Origin: Chionoecetes opilio
Taxonomy: Eukaryota; Arthropoda; Malacostraca; Decapoda; Majidae
Direction of reading: 5' to 3'
DNA length: 64,000 bases
Assembly (NCBI GenBank): GCA_016584305.1
Contig: JACEEZ010013848.1
Span: 320,501-384,500, forward strand
Every line of letters begins with the position of its first letter. Position 1 is the stretch's first letter. Shown here one piece after another: positions 47,090-58,213 of the stretch. Made by a program: the position numbers and the translations under genes. The notes below the pieces were generated by a model that saw only the letters and a list, made by a program, of their open reading frames with translations, made no database searches and was not told the origin of the DNA.

Positions 47090-47627
47090 TATATCCTTCA
47101 TATGAATGTTTATTTTTGGTAATAATGGACGAGAACTGCGCGGTCGCTACCGTCATTCCCCACCTCATGCCATCCTCTCCCCACTTCCGTGGGGACACGT
47201 TGCCGCCGTGCCCCACCTCACTCACCCTTGCCACGGCTTGCACCAGCTGGGCAAGCTGGCTTACGAAAAGTGCCTCGAGTTAACAAAACGCAAGCTGCAG
47301 CAAGCCGGCTTATGGCGGCTTGCTCACCAAAATTCGCTGCCTTATGTGTGGGTTCGTCACTGAGGCAAAAAAAGCTTGGCTTGGCGAAAAAAGCCAAGCG
47401 ACTCGGACAACAGTGACATCACAATGCGCATCTATGTCACGTCACCTGACGTTATGTACAATATTTTGGCGCTCTACAGTACAGGGAGGTCCCGTTATAC
47501 GACCATTCGGTATACGAGAATCTGATGATACGAGATGTGTAAATTAGGGTCTATTTTCAATATACGAGATCGAAAATCCAATGCTACGACATTCAAATTG
47601 GGGTCAATAAAATTACCAAGTTATTTA

Positions 47628-47746
47628 CAGGGAGGTCCCGAAGATACGAGCAGTTAGGTTCCACCTGGCATACTCGTAAAGCGAAATCTCGTATAACGAA
47701 ACACATAACTAATGGTAAAATATAGGTTTGGTTCCAGGACCCCATC

Positions 47747-47778
<32 letters not shown>

Positions 47779-48610
47779 TTCAAGCTAAAATAAACTATAG
47801 CAAACACAACAAACACACAGCGTCTATATTACCCACACTGTACTACCTATTCTGTAGAAAAAGCATTCTGAAAGAGAAAATAGCACACAAAATAGCATAA
47901 CTGCACATTAATTAAACATAAAATACCAAGCAAAAAAGACGTTGTAATGTAGGGGACGCCCCGTGATACAAGAGAAGGTAGTATAGCGGTCCCAAGGTTG
48001 GGGCCGCACACCTGCTAATTAACCCTAAAGGTCAGGCTGCGCCATATGCTTAATTACCCTTCAGGTCACGCCTTGCTAGGGGTGACCTGACTGCGGTCCC
48101 AAGGTTGGGGCCGCACACCTGCTAATTACTCCTAAACGTCAGGCCGCGCCATATGCTTAATTACCCTTCAGGTCACGACTTGCTAGGGGTGACCTGACTG
48201 CGGTCCCAAGGTTGGGGCCGCACACCTGCTAATTACCCCTAAAGGTCAGGCCGCGCCATATGCTTAATTACAACTTCAGGTCACGCCTTGCTAGGGGTGA
48301 CCTGACTGCGGTCCCAAGGTTGGGGCCGCACACCTGCTAATTACCCCTAAACGTCAGGCCGCGCCATATGCTTAATTACCCTTCAGGTCAGGACTTCCTA
48401 GGGGTGACCTCACTGGGGTCAACCAAATCCCCCTTTGTCGAGCCCGGGAGTGGTAGGGCGCGCATTTTGAACATGATAATTTTACTCACCCCAGTTTGAA
48501 TGTCGTATCATTGGATTTTCGATCTCGTATATTGAAAATAGACCCTAATTTACACATCTCGTATCATCGGATTCTCGTATACCGAATGCTCGTATAACGG
48601 GACCTCCCTG
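47628..48610 (-). mobile_element. TIR-2 copy K with a 107-bp tandem array
   Basis: CAGGGAGGTCCCGAAG at 47628 to ATAACGGGACCTCCCTG at 48610, TA on both sides. The array of four units (starts at 47986, 48093, 48200, 48308) contains gcggtcccaaggttggggcc and ccatatgcttaatta. A 25-base A tract lies at 47755-47778. Confidence 0.92.
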
Positions 48611-48712
48611 TACTTAAGTAAATTACAAGTTATTTACTAAAGTAAATTACAAGTTATTTACTAAAGTAAGTTACAAGCTATTTACTAAAATTATAAAGTC
48701 ATTTACTGACTA

Positions 48713-49433
48713 CAGGGAGGTCCCAAAGATACGAGCAGTTAGGTTCCACCTGGCATACTCGTAAAGCGAAATCTCATATAACGAAGCACATAACTAATGG
48801 TAAAATATAGGTTTGGTTCCATGACCCTATCAATAAAAAAAAATAAAAAAATAAAAACATGTTTTTCAAGCTAAAATAAACTATAGCAAACACAACAAAC
48901 ACACAGTGTCTATATTACCCACACTGTACTACCTATTCTGTAGAAAAAGCATTCTGAAAGAGAAAATAGCACACAAAATAACATAACTGCACATTAATTA
49001 AACATAAAACATGCATAACAAGCAAAAAAGACGTTGTAATGTAGGGGACGCCGTGTGAGACAAGAGAAGGTAGTGTAGCGGTCCCAAGGCTAGGGCTGCA
49101 CACCTGCTAATTACCCCTAAAGGTCAGGCCCCGCCATATGCTTAATTACCCTTCAGGTAATGCCTTGCTAGGGATGACCTGCCGCGCCATATGCTTAATT
49201 ACCCTTCAGGTCACGGCTTCCTAGGGGTGACCTCTCTGGGGTCAACCAAATCCCCCTTTGTCCAGCCTGGGAGTGGTAGGGTGCGCATTTTGAGCTTGAT
49301 AATTTTACTCATCCCAGTTTGAATGTCTTAGCATTGGATTTTCGATCTCGTATATTGAAAATAGACCCTAATTTACACATCTCGTATCATCGGATTCTCG
49401 TATACTGAATGCTCGTATAACGGGACCTCCCTG
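48713..49433 (-). mobile_element. TIR-2 copy L with one and a part 107-bp units
   Basis: CAGGGAGGTCCCAAAG at 48713 to ATAACGGGACCTCCCTG at 49433, TA on both sides. The array region 49078-49233 has a shortened second unit. It is otherwise highly similar to copy K, so the two differ mainly in unit number. Confidence 0.92.
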
Positions 49434-51049
49434 TATATGATTTTACCTAAGGTTGTACGATAATATTATCAATCTGAAAATATGATAATTCTAGTGGCTC
49501 GGTATGACAATGTGGCCTACAAATATTCACATCCTGGACGATGTACAATGATTCAGATGCGCAGAGACGAGCTTGTGGGAAGTGGAAGAGGTCTGCAGCA
49601 CCCCTCCCTTGTCCCTTACCTACCCTACCCTCTCGAGTCTTCAATCCTACCTCCCCCCCTTTTTTTGCACCCCCTTCCGCCTTCTCCCCCCTTTCTCATT
49701 CACCTCCACCCACCCTCGACTCCCTTCCCCCTACTCCCATGACCACGTGGTGATGCCACCCACCCCCTACTCCCATGACCACGTGGTGATGCCACCCACC
49801 CCCTACTCCCTACCCCCTAATCCCATAACCACGTGGTGATGGGGGAAGGGGGTAGGGAGTAGGTGGTGGGTGGTGGATCCACCCCCGTTTTAACCACTCA
49901 CACACCCAACAACGCCTCCCCCCCCCCACCCCCACCCCCCGTTTCCCCACCAACACCATCACCCCCTTCTTTATTACAACCCCCCTCCCCCGTTTCCCCC
50001 CTTCTCCATTACCAACACAACCCTGTTTCTCCCACCTTCATCTCTAGTCCCGGCCCCTTCCTTCTCCATCACCATGGCAACACCCACCCACGTGTGAGGC
50101 ATGTTGCATGAGGCATGGCTCTTGATGCTGTCGTGATGCGTTCATGGCACTGTCGTGGTTATCGTAACTATCGTGACGACAAAATGACCGTTGATTTTCC
50201 ATTCGTGACATTGTCTTACAGCTGTCATGACTCCATCGTGACCATCTTACGACCGTCATGACACATACGTACAGGCAGCGTGACATTGTTGTCAGGCTAT
50301 CGTGGTCTGCGTTTACCGTGGACAAATTTCACGATAGCGTCAATAATCAAATTGGTGGCGCTATCGTGGCTCGATTATGGAATGTGTGAAGGGAGCTCAA
50401 GTGATCAAGGGGAGGAGGAAGAACTCTAACCCAGTCATCCCTGCAAACACAGTCACCCCTGTTTTCTCTCGAGCCTCGGAGAGAGAAAACAGGGACTCAA
50501 AGCTGGCTACTTGCCAGCTTCCAGTCTCCCCACACAACATTACCACTTGTGAGTGTTATGCATGTTTTATGTTTAATTAATGTGCAGTTATGTTATTTTG
50601 TGTGCTATTTTCTCTTTCAGAATGCTTTTTCTACAGAATAGGTAGTACAGTGTGGGTAATATAGACGCTGTGTGTTTGTTGTGTTGCTAGTTTATTTTAG
50701 CTTGAAAAACAACGTCCTTTTTTTTTTTTTTTTTTTTTGTTTTTTATTTTTATTTTTTTTTTTTTTATAAATTGATGGGGTCCTGGAACCAAACCTATAT
50801 TTTACCATTAGTTATGTGTTTCGTTATACGAGATTTCGCTTTACGAGTATGCCAGGTGGAACCTGACTGCTCGTATCTTCGGGACCTCCCTGTATATGAG
50901 AACTCCTCGGATTTGCCCTACTTTGATGGCGGAATCGTTCTATATGATCACATTCGTTCCTAAGGAAAATTTTGGAATAATATTTTAAGTCGTTCGTTCT
51001 ATAAGGGAAATGTTCTATGCGAACAAGTTCTATGCTGGACCTGTGAGTG

Positions 51050-51942
51050 TATTACACAAAGTCTTCAATGCAGTAAAAGTGTGAACCATCTTCGAGGCTG
51101 CTGCTAAAATGAACACTGGGGCGCCAGGGGAGATATTATGATTTCAGCGGGAGTGTGTGTGGGGACAAGATGCGCACCATAAATGTCCCTCATATGACCG
51201 CATCATGCGCTGTGATGCCTGGCCGCCCCTCGCCTCGCCGCCCTGGGTGAAAAGTTGCATCGTGTGACGGGGCCTGAAAGCATTGTTTACATCGGGGCGG
51301 TGCTGGCACAGTGGCAGAAAGGGAAAGTAAACAGCCATGTGGCGAGGGTATTTCATATCCTGCTCCAGTCAAATTTTCGTAATTATTTATGGATTTTCTT
51401 GGATTTTTTTTTTTCTTTTCATTGGGGGGGGGGGGGTGCGCTGGCCAGATTAAGCTTTCCAATGAATCATCAAACATTTTGTCATATTCTTCTCAGGGAC
51501 ACTTGTATTTTTCCATTTTTCACCATTGGAAATTCCATTTTTCTCTTAAAAACCTATTTCGGATGAGAAATGTTAACAAAAATCAACCGAAAATGTCACA
51601 AAAATGTAATCAATTTGGTCAGAAGATCGGATTTTTTTTAAATCGACTTAGCACAAAAACCTGACCTGATCGAGAGAAACGGATGTAATTTTCGGATTCA
51701 GCGGTGCAAAATTGTCCTAAATCAGTTGAAAAAACTTAGACGACTTACAATTTTTTTTTTTTGTAACCCAGTGTGATGATCCGTTTCTTTGCAGTTAGCA
51801 GTAGAGCTGAAACAATCTCACCAATACTGTAACATATTTTGTCTCTGATCAATGACAACCTGCTAGTTAATGGGAATATGATTGTCGTGTCAGTTCTGTT
51901 CTTTGTGCATTTGTCATAGCTCACTCATATTCTATCCTGCAG
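51050..51942. other. Intron sequence, no element recognised
   Basis: A GC-richer patch (51110-51340), a T tract followed by a G tract near 51403-51436, then AT-rich sequence up to the Mgat1 acceptor. None of the short frames is supported. Confidence 0.6.
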
Positions 51943-52047
51943 ATGACTTGGATATTGCCCCGGACTTTTATGAATACTTCTCTGCAACTTATCCTATTCT
52001 ACGGGCTGATTCAACACTATGGTGTGTTTCAGCATGGAACGACAATG
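51943..52047 (+). CDS. Mgat1: Mgat1 exon (metal-binding Asp to SAWNDNG)
   Basis: 105 bp, entering in phase 1 (completing Asp) and leaving in phase 1 (first base of Gly); acceptor TATCCTGCAG, donor GTAAGG. It encodes [20 protein letters not shown] and [18 protein letters not shown] completes the EDD metal-binding motif. APDF-EYF and CVSAWNDNG are signature stretches of GT13 GnT-I. The remaining catalytic exons (LLYRTDFFPGLGW-type region onward) are not present to the right edge, so the gene is partial here with an intron of more than 11.9 kb. Confidence 0.97.
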
Positions 52048-52269
52048 GTAAGGCTACAATTGAAAGTGACACAATTTTTAAGCATTTCAACTTTGAATAT
52101 GATGGCTATTATTTAGTCATATTCTAGTTAGAATGATTCATTATCATGGAGTTGTATATGTAGTTAAAAGAAAAAAATTCTTTGTTAATTGATAGGTTTT
52201 TGCTGATGAAATGGTTCCAAGGTTACGTAGGAAAAATAATATTGAAAATTTGGCAGGTAGGTTGCTATA

Positions 52270-52758
52270 CAGACATGCCCTCGGTTTTTTAATATAATTT
52301 GTTCCCAAAAGTTGTTCTAAAACCGAATTGTTCTAAAACCGAAACACATTTTTCCATAAGAAACAATATAAAATGGATTAATCCGTTCCTGACCCCCAAA
52401 ATATAGACCTTTTTTTACCTTTTTAGCTGTATTTCATGCATAAAAATGCCTATAAATGCAATGTAATATTATATTATAACATTTTTTATTAAAACATTTT
52501 TTTCATTATAACTATTTTTATTCTTTTACTGTCTTCTTTATAGGGACTGGCAACTAAGCGGGCTTTGTGTTACCTCTTTTTGGTGTGCCCTTGGCCAGTC
52601 CTTTGTGATGTAAAAAAAAAAAAAAAAAAAAAAAAAAATAAACAACTTGTTCGGCAACCGAGTTATCATACGACAACCAGTGCAATTATGAGTTTGAAAT
52701 TCTGTTCGTGAACCGATTTGTTCGAAAAGGGAGACGTTCGAAACCCGAGGTTTGACTG
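52270..52758 (+). mobile_element. TIR element (CAGTCAAACCTCGG type) with LINE 3' tail (489 bp)
   Basis: The left end CAGACATGCCCTCGGTTTT and right end AAACCCGAGGTTTGACTG are imperfect complements, with TA on both sides. The interior 52494-52640 is the same LINE 3' untranslated stretch (actgtcttctttatagggac..cttggccagt) plus an A tract as in 22820-22940. Confidence 0.8.
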
Positions 52759-52760
52759 TA

Positions 52761-52846
52761 CAGTAAACCCTCTATTATTTGATCTAATTGGAGGGAGGCC
52801 TCCCCCAGGCCTCCCCCAATTAGATCGAATTATAGAGGGTTTACTG
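52761..52846. mobile_element. 86-bp hairpin MITE
   Basis: CAGTAAACCCTCTATTATTT and its near-perfect complement, flanked by TA. The two halves meet at GGGAGGCCTCCCCC. It shares CAGTAAACCCTC with the Tigger element at 16357. It is inserted in the TA that ends the preceding element. Confidence 0.88.
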
Positions 52847-53403
52847 TACTTTAATTTATATAGAAACCAGACCCCAAATAAAGAAGATGATCCAAATCAC
52901 CCCGGTTCACTTTATGGTCCGAATCACCCCGGTGGACCCTATTTATATATTTCAGCTACGCAGTAGGGGTCCTTTAAACATATAGGCCTATTCAAGAATG
53001 CAGGAGCACTTGTGTAAATCTATGCTTTCTCGTGAATTTTCCTAGCCACTCTTACTTAAATTTTTGGAAACCTGCCAAAGGCTTTCTTTTCTGAAATGTT
53101 CACCTGATAGTGAACAGATGTTTAAAGGAAGCGATGATGAGAAAATCAAAGATATTGTGATAACTAGGGAAATGGTAGAAGAGGGTATAGATAGAATGAA
53201 GTATTTTAAGTCACCAGGACCACATGAAGTTCATCCCAGAGTATTAAAAAAATGCAAAGAGATTGTTTGTGAGTCGTTAGTGCACATTTTTAGGAAATTG
53301 GTTGATATAGGCGAAGTGCCGTTAATATGGAGGAAAGGAAATGTAGTCCCCATATTTAAGAAGGGTGATAGAGGACCAATGTTAAATTATCGACCCATTA
53401 GTC

Positions 53404-56050
53404 CAGTGATTCCCAACCGGGGTTCCGCCGACCATCACCAGGGGTTCCGCGAGAAACCGTAAAATAATTATGCGCTATTACAAAATGACAGTGATTTAAT
53501 TCATAATTCATAATTCCTACTCAACAACACGTCACAAACACTTTCCAGACACCAACATACTCGTACGTGTCAGTCAGTACAATGTATATAGTAATGAGAG
53601 CAAATAATATGCATAAAATTGAGAAATAAATAGTGTTATTGCCGGTGCGGGATATGCCCTTCATTCTTACTCCGCAAGTTTGGCGACACGGGTTGGGTAG
53701 GAGGGTGACGCAACCCCGTACGAGTATCATACGTGTCACGAGCCCCAGCCCAGCCGTTCACACATCTTCCTTCAGTCAGTTTTGAGCAGCGCAACCGAGT
53801 GAAACGTTGTGTTAATTAATCTCACCAGTTAATATTAGTTTGATACGGACTTTGAAGACTCAAGCATGTTCAAATATTTGAAAAGAAAGCATGTTAGTGG
53901 AGAGGAGGACAGTGACGAAGAATCACAAATACCACAGCCAGGTACGAGTAAAAGAAAAGTGAGTGATGTCAAAATAAATTGCCTTTACAATGACAGTTAT
54001 CTGGTCATTGGCTTTACATGGACTGGAGAAGAAAACTGTCCACTTCCTTTGTGCATTGTTTGTGGGAAAAAGCTCGCTAACACAGCTATGGCCCCAGCCA
54101 AGTTAAAGCGACACTTAACTACTAATCACAGCCACTTATCAAATAAAACCGTGGATTATTTTCGAAGGCTCTTGGATTCACAGCAGAAACAAAGAAAAGT
54201 GTTTGAAAAAAAGGAAACCCATCAGTGATAAGGCCCAAGAAGCAAGCATTTATAGTGGCTGGCTAGTTGCCAAGAAAATGAAAAGTCACACTATTGCAGA
54301 AAGCCTAATAATGCCTGCTTTGCAAAATAATTGTGAGAACAATGCTAGGTGAAGAAGCTGAAAGTGAATTAAACAAGGTTCCTGCTTCTGATAATACAAT
54401 TAGTAGGCGTGTGGATGACCTGTCCAACAATGTATCGGGTATTTTGTCTGAAATACTGCAAAATAACAACTTTGCTCCCAAGAAAGATGAGACAACTGAT
54501 AAAAACTGGTAAAGCTCAGCTGTTTGGCATTTGTACGTTTTGAAAATGAAGGTGAAATAAGGGAAAAATTTATTTTTGTTGTAAAGAACTGCCAGAAACT
54601 ACCAAAGGCCACGACATTTTCAACATCTTGTCTTCTTACCTGGAATCTTGTGGTTTGTCAAGGTACCGAGCATTGGAATCTGCACTGATGGTGCTCTCTC
54701 AATAATTGGCTCAGTACAAGGCTTTTTTTGTATCACGCGTAAAAGAAAAAACCCTGAAGCCCAACAACTCACTGCTTTCTCCACCGAAAAATTTCTGGTT
54801 TCAAAAACTATTGGGGATGATTTAAAACAAGTCCTTGATATAACTGTGAAAAATGGTTAACTTTATAAAGCAGCGCCCTCTGAAGTCTCGCATATTTGCA
54901 AGGTTGTTGAAAACATGCAAAAAGATAACGTGACGCTTCTCCAGCACACAGAGGCTCGATGGCTTTTCAGAGGTAAAGTTTTGACAAGGGTATTCGAGCT
55001 GCGACAGGAACTGCTGCTTTTCTTCAAGAGAATAATAAATCCAGTTTCTGTGAATGTCTTGAATCTACCAAACTGGCAAATGAAACTAGCATATTTAGCA
55101 GATATTTATCAGCATTTAAATACTTGAACACCAGCATGCAGGGTGCGAAGGAAAACATTCTGACTTCCCAGACAAACTTTTTGCATTTAAGAATTAAACT
55201 AGCTGTTTGGATAAAGCACCTTTTAAGAGGAAACGTCAAAATGTTTTCCCCGCCTCTTCAAGTTCAAACTCAGACTGAATATGAAAATGTCATTCCATTT
55301 AAATTTCAAGTCATTTGGGATCACTGTCAGAAAAAACTTCATAAGTACTTCCCCTCCTTGTTATCAGATAGGGATGATTGTTGAGAAACCCCTTCACTGA
55401 GTTCTCACCAAGTACAGAAACACCTACTTAGTCTGCAAGAAGAGGAAGAACTGAGTGAAAATACAGTGCAAACGAACCTTGAAAAAGAAACTTAATGAAG
55501 TATCACTTGACAAGTTTTGGATTTCAGCAAAGCAAGAGTACCCTGTCATTCAGTAAAAGCATTGGATGTTTTACTCCAGTTTTCAACTTCTTACCTGTGA
55601 GAAACAAACTTTCTCATGTCTGACCGTCATTAAAAGCAAATCAAGAAAAACGTCTTCTGTCTGTCGAGGAAGAACTGCGTGTGTGTCTGTAAAAATTCGG
55701 CCAAGAATTTCACAGATACGCAAAGAGAAACAAGCCCAAGTGTCACAACTGAAGGTAAATCATAACATTATTGACTTATTAGTGTGAACTCTCATGACAG
55801 GTGATGTAATTGTAGATTTCATATGAATTTTATTGCTCAAGAACTTTTCTTAAAAAAATAAAATATATATATATATATATATATATTTTATATTATAAAA
55901 TATATATATAAAATATATTGTGTATTATATATATATATTATACATATATAATATATATATATATATATATATTAGTATACTATTTAGGGGTTCCTTGGAA
56001 TATGAAAAATTATTACAGGGGCCTCCAAAAGGTAAAGGTTAGGAATACTG
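53404..56050 (+). mobile_element. hAT transposon, ZBED5-like, decayed (2.6 kb)
   Basis: Ends CAGTGATTCCCAACC at 53404 and GGTTAGGAATACTG at 56050 are imperfect complements typical of hAT. The 8-bp duplication is not clear (cattagtc against aatttgtc at an offset of 3). It encodes the broken transposase below. (AT)n lies at 55862-55975, near the right end. It is inserted in LINE-II just after the NYRPIS codons. Confidence 0.85.
53866..55790 (+). pseudogene. ZBED5-like hAT transposase, multiply broken
   Basis: It starts with MFKYLKRKH at 53866. The BED zinc finger (LPLCIVCGKKLANTAMAPAK LKRHLTTNHSHL) lies at about 54045-54150 with Cys-x2-Cys and His-x4-5-His. After a frameshift near 54228, fragments of the hAT core follow: a region near 54640-54860, LLQHTEARWLFRGKVLTRVF (54915-55127) and NVIPFKFQVIWDHCQKKLHK (about 55290-55360). 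The C-terminal dimerisation part (LDKFWISAKQEYPVI and TSYLCETNF) is at about 55510-55620. At least six frame breaks or stops are present. Confidence 0.85.
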
Positions 56051-56282
56051 CAAAATTTGTCTACGTAGGGTAGGTAAATATTGGAAATCTATTATTTTCA
56101 AAAAAAGTAGAGAGCAAATTTAGGAAAAACATAGTTAGGGCAATGATTTACAACATGGAATTTACGAAGGGTAGGTCATGTTCACCAATTTAAATTTATT
56201 TTTATAGGAAAGTTATGAGACAGCAGATAATGATAAGATTTGATTGTAAGCATTTCGATAAGGTACACACGAGAGCTCTTAA

Positions 56283-56924
56283 CCCGTGGGCTGCGGCAAG
56301 CCTTCCGGAAGGCTGCTGAGCGACTGCGGAAAGCCTTCGGAAGCGGGAATTTTCAATTGCATACAAAAAACGCACCAACATTTCTTAAAAAGTCTACAAA
56401 CTGTGTCACAAATAACCCGATTCAGCCCTCGATAACACACACCACCATTCGCCTAACACGCTGTACGCGGAGATATACCAACCTCCTTTTGGGGGGTTTT
56501 TCCAAGATTTGGGGTTTAGGTCCTGGCGTTGGGATATTTTTACTATCTTGGGACTTTTGGAGGGATTATTTTAAGTATTCTCCAGTAGTACTTTAGGTAC
56601 GGTACAACAGTACCTATGCTTACCTTTAGATAAACTAGGAGAAAAACTTGAATAATCCCCTCAAAAATCCAAAGGGAAAAAAAATCCAAAATGGCACCCC
56701 TGAAACCCACTCAGCGTTCTCGCCACATTTGGTGCCATTCGCGCCAGATATTTCAAATCCGACCACAACCAACCACAACCCATACGTTTGGGGTTAAAAA
56801 TAATTATGCAGGATGCGGATTTTTATACCTGGGCGTTGAGGATTTCATCCCAAATTTTGTAATAGTCACTGTTTACTCAATCCCGCACTGGGGGCACTAA
56901 AAAATATTTGCTCCCGATTCCCGG
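56283..56924. mobile_element. PiggyBac-like MITE with TTAA duplication (642 bp)
   Basis: TTAA at 56279-56282 and 56925-56928 bracket CCCGTGGGCTGCGG and GATTCCCGG. The termini are only partly complementary. Other LINE-II copies have a single TTAA at the matching codon (aaactcttaataagg type), so the insertion is precise. A palindrome, gccttccggaaggc, lies near 56298. No transposase frame is recognised. Confidence 0.7.
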
Positions 56925-57210
56925 TTAAATAAGAAGGCTCATGAATAGATGGGAAGGTTCTTTGTTGGATCAGAGCTTGGCTAAGTGATAGGCACCAAAG
57001 GGTTACAATTAATGGTTCTAAATCTGAATGAGGACAGGTGACAACTGGGGTTCCACAAGGGTCTGTTTTGGGTCCATTACTATTTTTTATTTACATCAAC
57101 GACCTGGATAGTGGGATTAGCAGTGATATCAGCAAGTTTGCTGATACTAAGGTAGGTAGGATTATTGGATCACAGTCTGATGTAAACATATTGCAGGGAG
57201 ACTTAAATCG

Positions 57211-57568
57211 GGGAGGCGGTAGCAGTGTGGTTAGCGTCTCCGACTGGCGTTCTCGGTGACCCGAGTTCGATCCCCGACGAAAACCAAAACCTTTCTGTAC
57301 TGTCGAGTGGCCTAAGAACCCCCACATGCCCTGCCCATTAACTCTACCTTTGATAGCGAGTGCATCGGAGGACACAGGGTGGCGGCATGAGCCTCTAATC
57401 ACAGGCGTCACTATAAGAATCCTGCCTGCGCCACCACGGGCGAGGGTCAACCATCACAGCAGCCCTCAAGGGAACCTCCAGAGCTTACCATCCGAGCCCT
57501 TGGGTCACAACTGCCTACAGATGCTAAAGGCATAGATGTAAAAAAAATAATAATAATAATAATAATAA
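57211..57568 (+). repeat. SINE-1, full copy
   Basis: The tRNA-like head has GGCGGTAGCAGTGTGGTTAG (A-box region) and GAGTTCGATCC (B box, 57265-57275). A 260-bp body contains tctgtactgtcgagtggcc, gcggcatgagcctctaatca and ctgcctgcgccaccacggg. It ends in A-rich (AAT)n at 57541-57568. Inserted in LINE-II. Other copies or parts: 1995-2180, 40868-41190, 42018-42225, 62124-62195, 63305-63714. Confidence 0.9.
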
Positions 57569-58049
57569 ATGGGTAGTCAGATGGCAGATGGAATTAATAC
57601 TGATATGTGCAGCGTTATGAATGTTAGTAGAAAATACCCTTGTAATAGATACACCATATGCAATGTATTACTGAAAATATCAGAAGGTGAGAAAGATCTG
57701 GGAGTGAGGGTGAGCTCAGACCTCCGACCTAGGAAACAATGTATTGAGGCTAGAAATAAAGCTAATAGGGTGTTAGGATTCATTACCAGAAGTGTTAAAA
57801 GTAGAATTGCTGAGGTTATTCTAAAGTATTTTTGGCTTTAGTCAGACCTCACCTAGACTATGCAGTTCAGTTTTGGTCTCCATATTACATGATGGATATA
57901 GCCTTGTTAGAATCAGTGCAGAGAAGGATGACCAATATGATTCATGGGATGCGTAACTTTAGTTTTGAGAAGAGATTGAAACTTAAATTTACACTCACTC
58001 GAGAGGCATAGAGTAAGGGGCGATCTGATACAAGTTTTTAACCCTTTCA

Positions 58050-58118
58050 CGTACAAATGACGTCTTTGAGCGTCATCCGGTACGTGTAGGCCATACGTAC
58101 AAATGACGTCTTTGAGCG
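58050..58118. repeat. Duplicated CGTACAAATGACGTC segment
   Basis: acgtacaaatgacgtctttg followed by agcgtcatcc occurs twice (about 58050 and 58096), spaced 46 bp. Each is internally palindromic (TGACGTC and GACGCTCA). Confidence 0.8.
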
Positions 58119-58213
58119 TCATCCAAAAATAATATTTTAAAATATTTATTAAAAATCTTAAAAAGCGTGCGGTTGACGTGAGATTCACTTGACCGTTGGT
58201 GCGAATTACAGTA

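Larger units (their letters stand above)
47482..50892 (+). mobile_element. TIR-2 copy J with two nested TIR-2 copies
   Basis: CAGGGAGGTCCCGTTATACG at 47482 and CTTCGGGACCTCCCTG at 50892. Without K and L it is about 1.7 kb and collinear with copies H and N. It includes the ACCACGTGGT units (49739-49840) and the TCACGATAG field (50100-50370). Non-coding. Confidence 0.9.
44998..51049 (+). mobile_element. TIR-3 copy expanded by three nested insertions
   Basis: Pieces 44998-45064, 46033-46318, 47090-47481 and 50893-51049 align in order to 26200-26891 of the intact TIR-3 copy. Insertions are F (45065-46032), E (46319-47089) and J (47482-50892). The left terminus is missing and is replaced by a LINE-I tail. 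The right terminus is the degenerate ggacctgtgagtg. Confidence 0.88.
53075..58035 (+). mobile_element. LINE-II, plus copy, split by hAT, piggyBac-like and SINE insertions
   Basis: The RT start at 53110-53402 (MVEEGIDRMKYFKSPGPHEV, WRKGNVVPIFKKGDRGPM, NYRPIS) resumes at 56051-56278 (broken). It then continues at 57030-57208 ([31 protein letters not shown]). FADT replaces the catalytic FADD. It resumes after the SINE at 57569-57841 (DLGVRVSSDLRPRKQCIEAR, LGFITRSVKSRIAEVIL) and the C-terminus near 57900-58035. Many stops are present. Confidence 0.88.

Noticed and set aside
47986..48415. Regular repeats as a CRISPR-like array
   Set aside because: Units are contiguous 107-bp tandem copies with no spacers, in a eukaryotic transposon.
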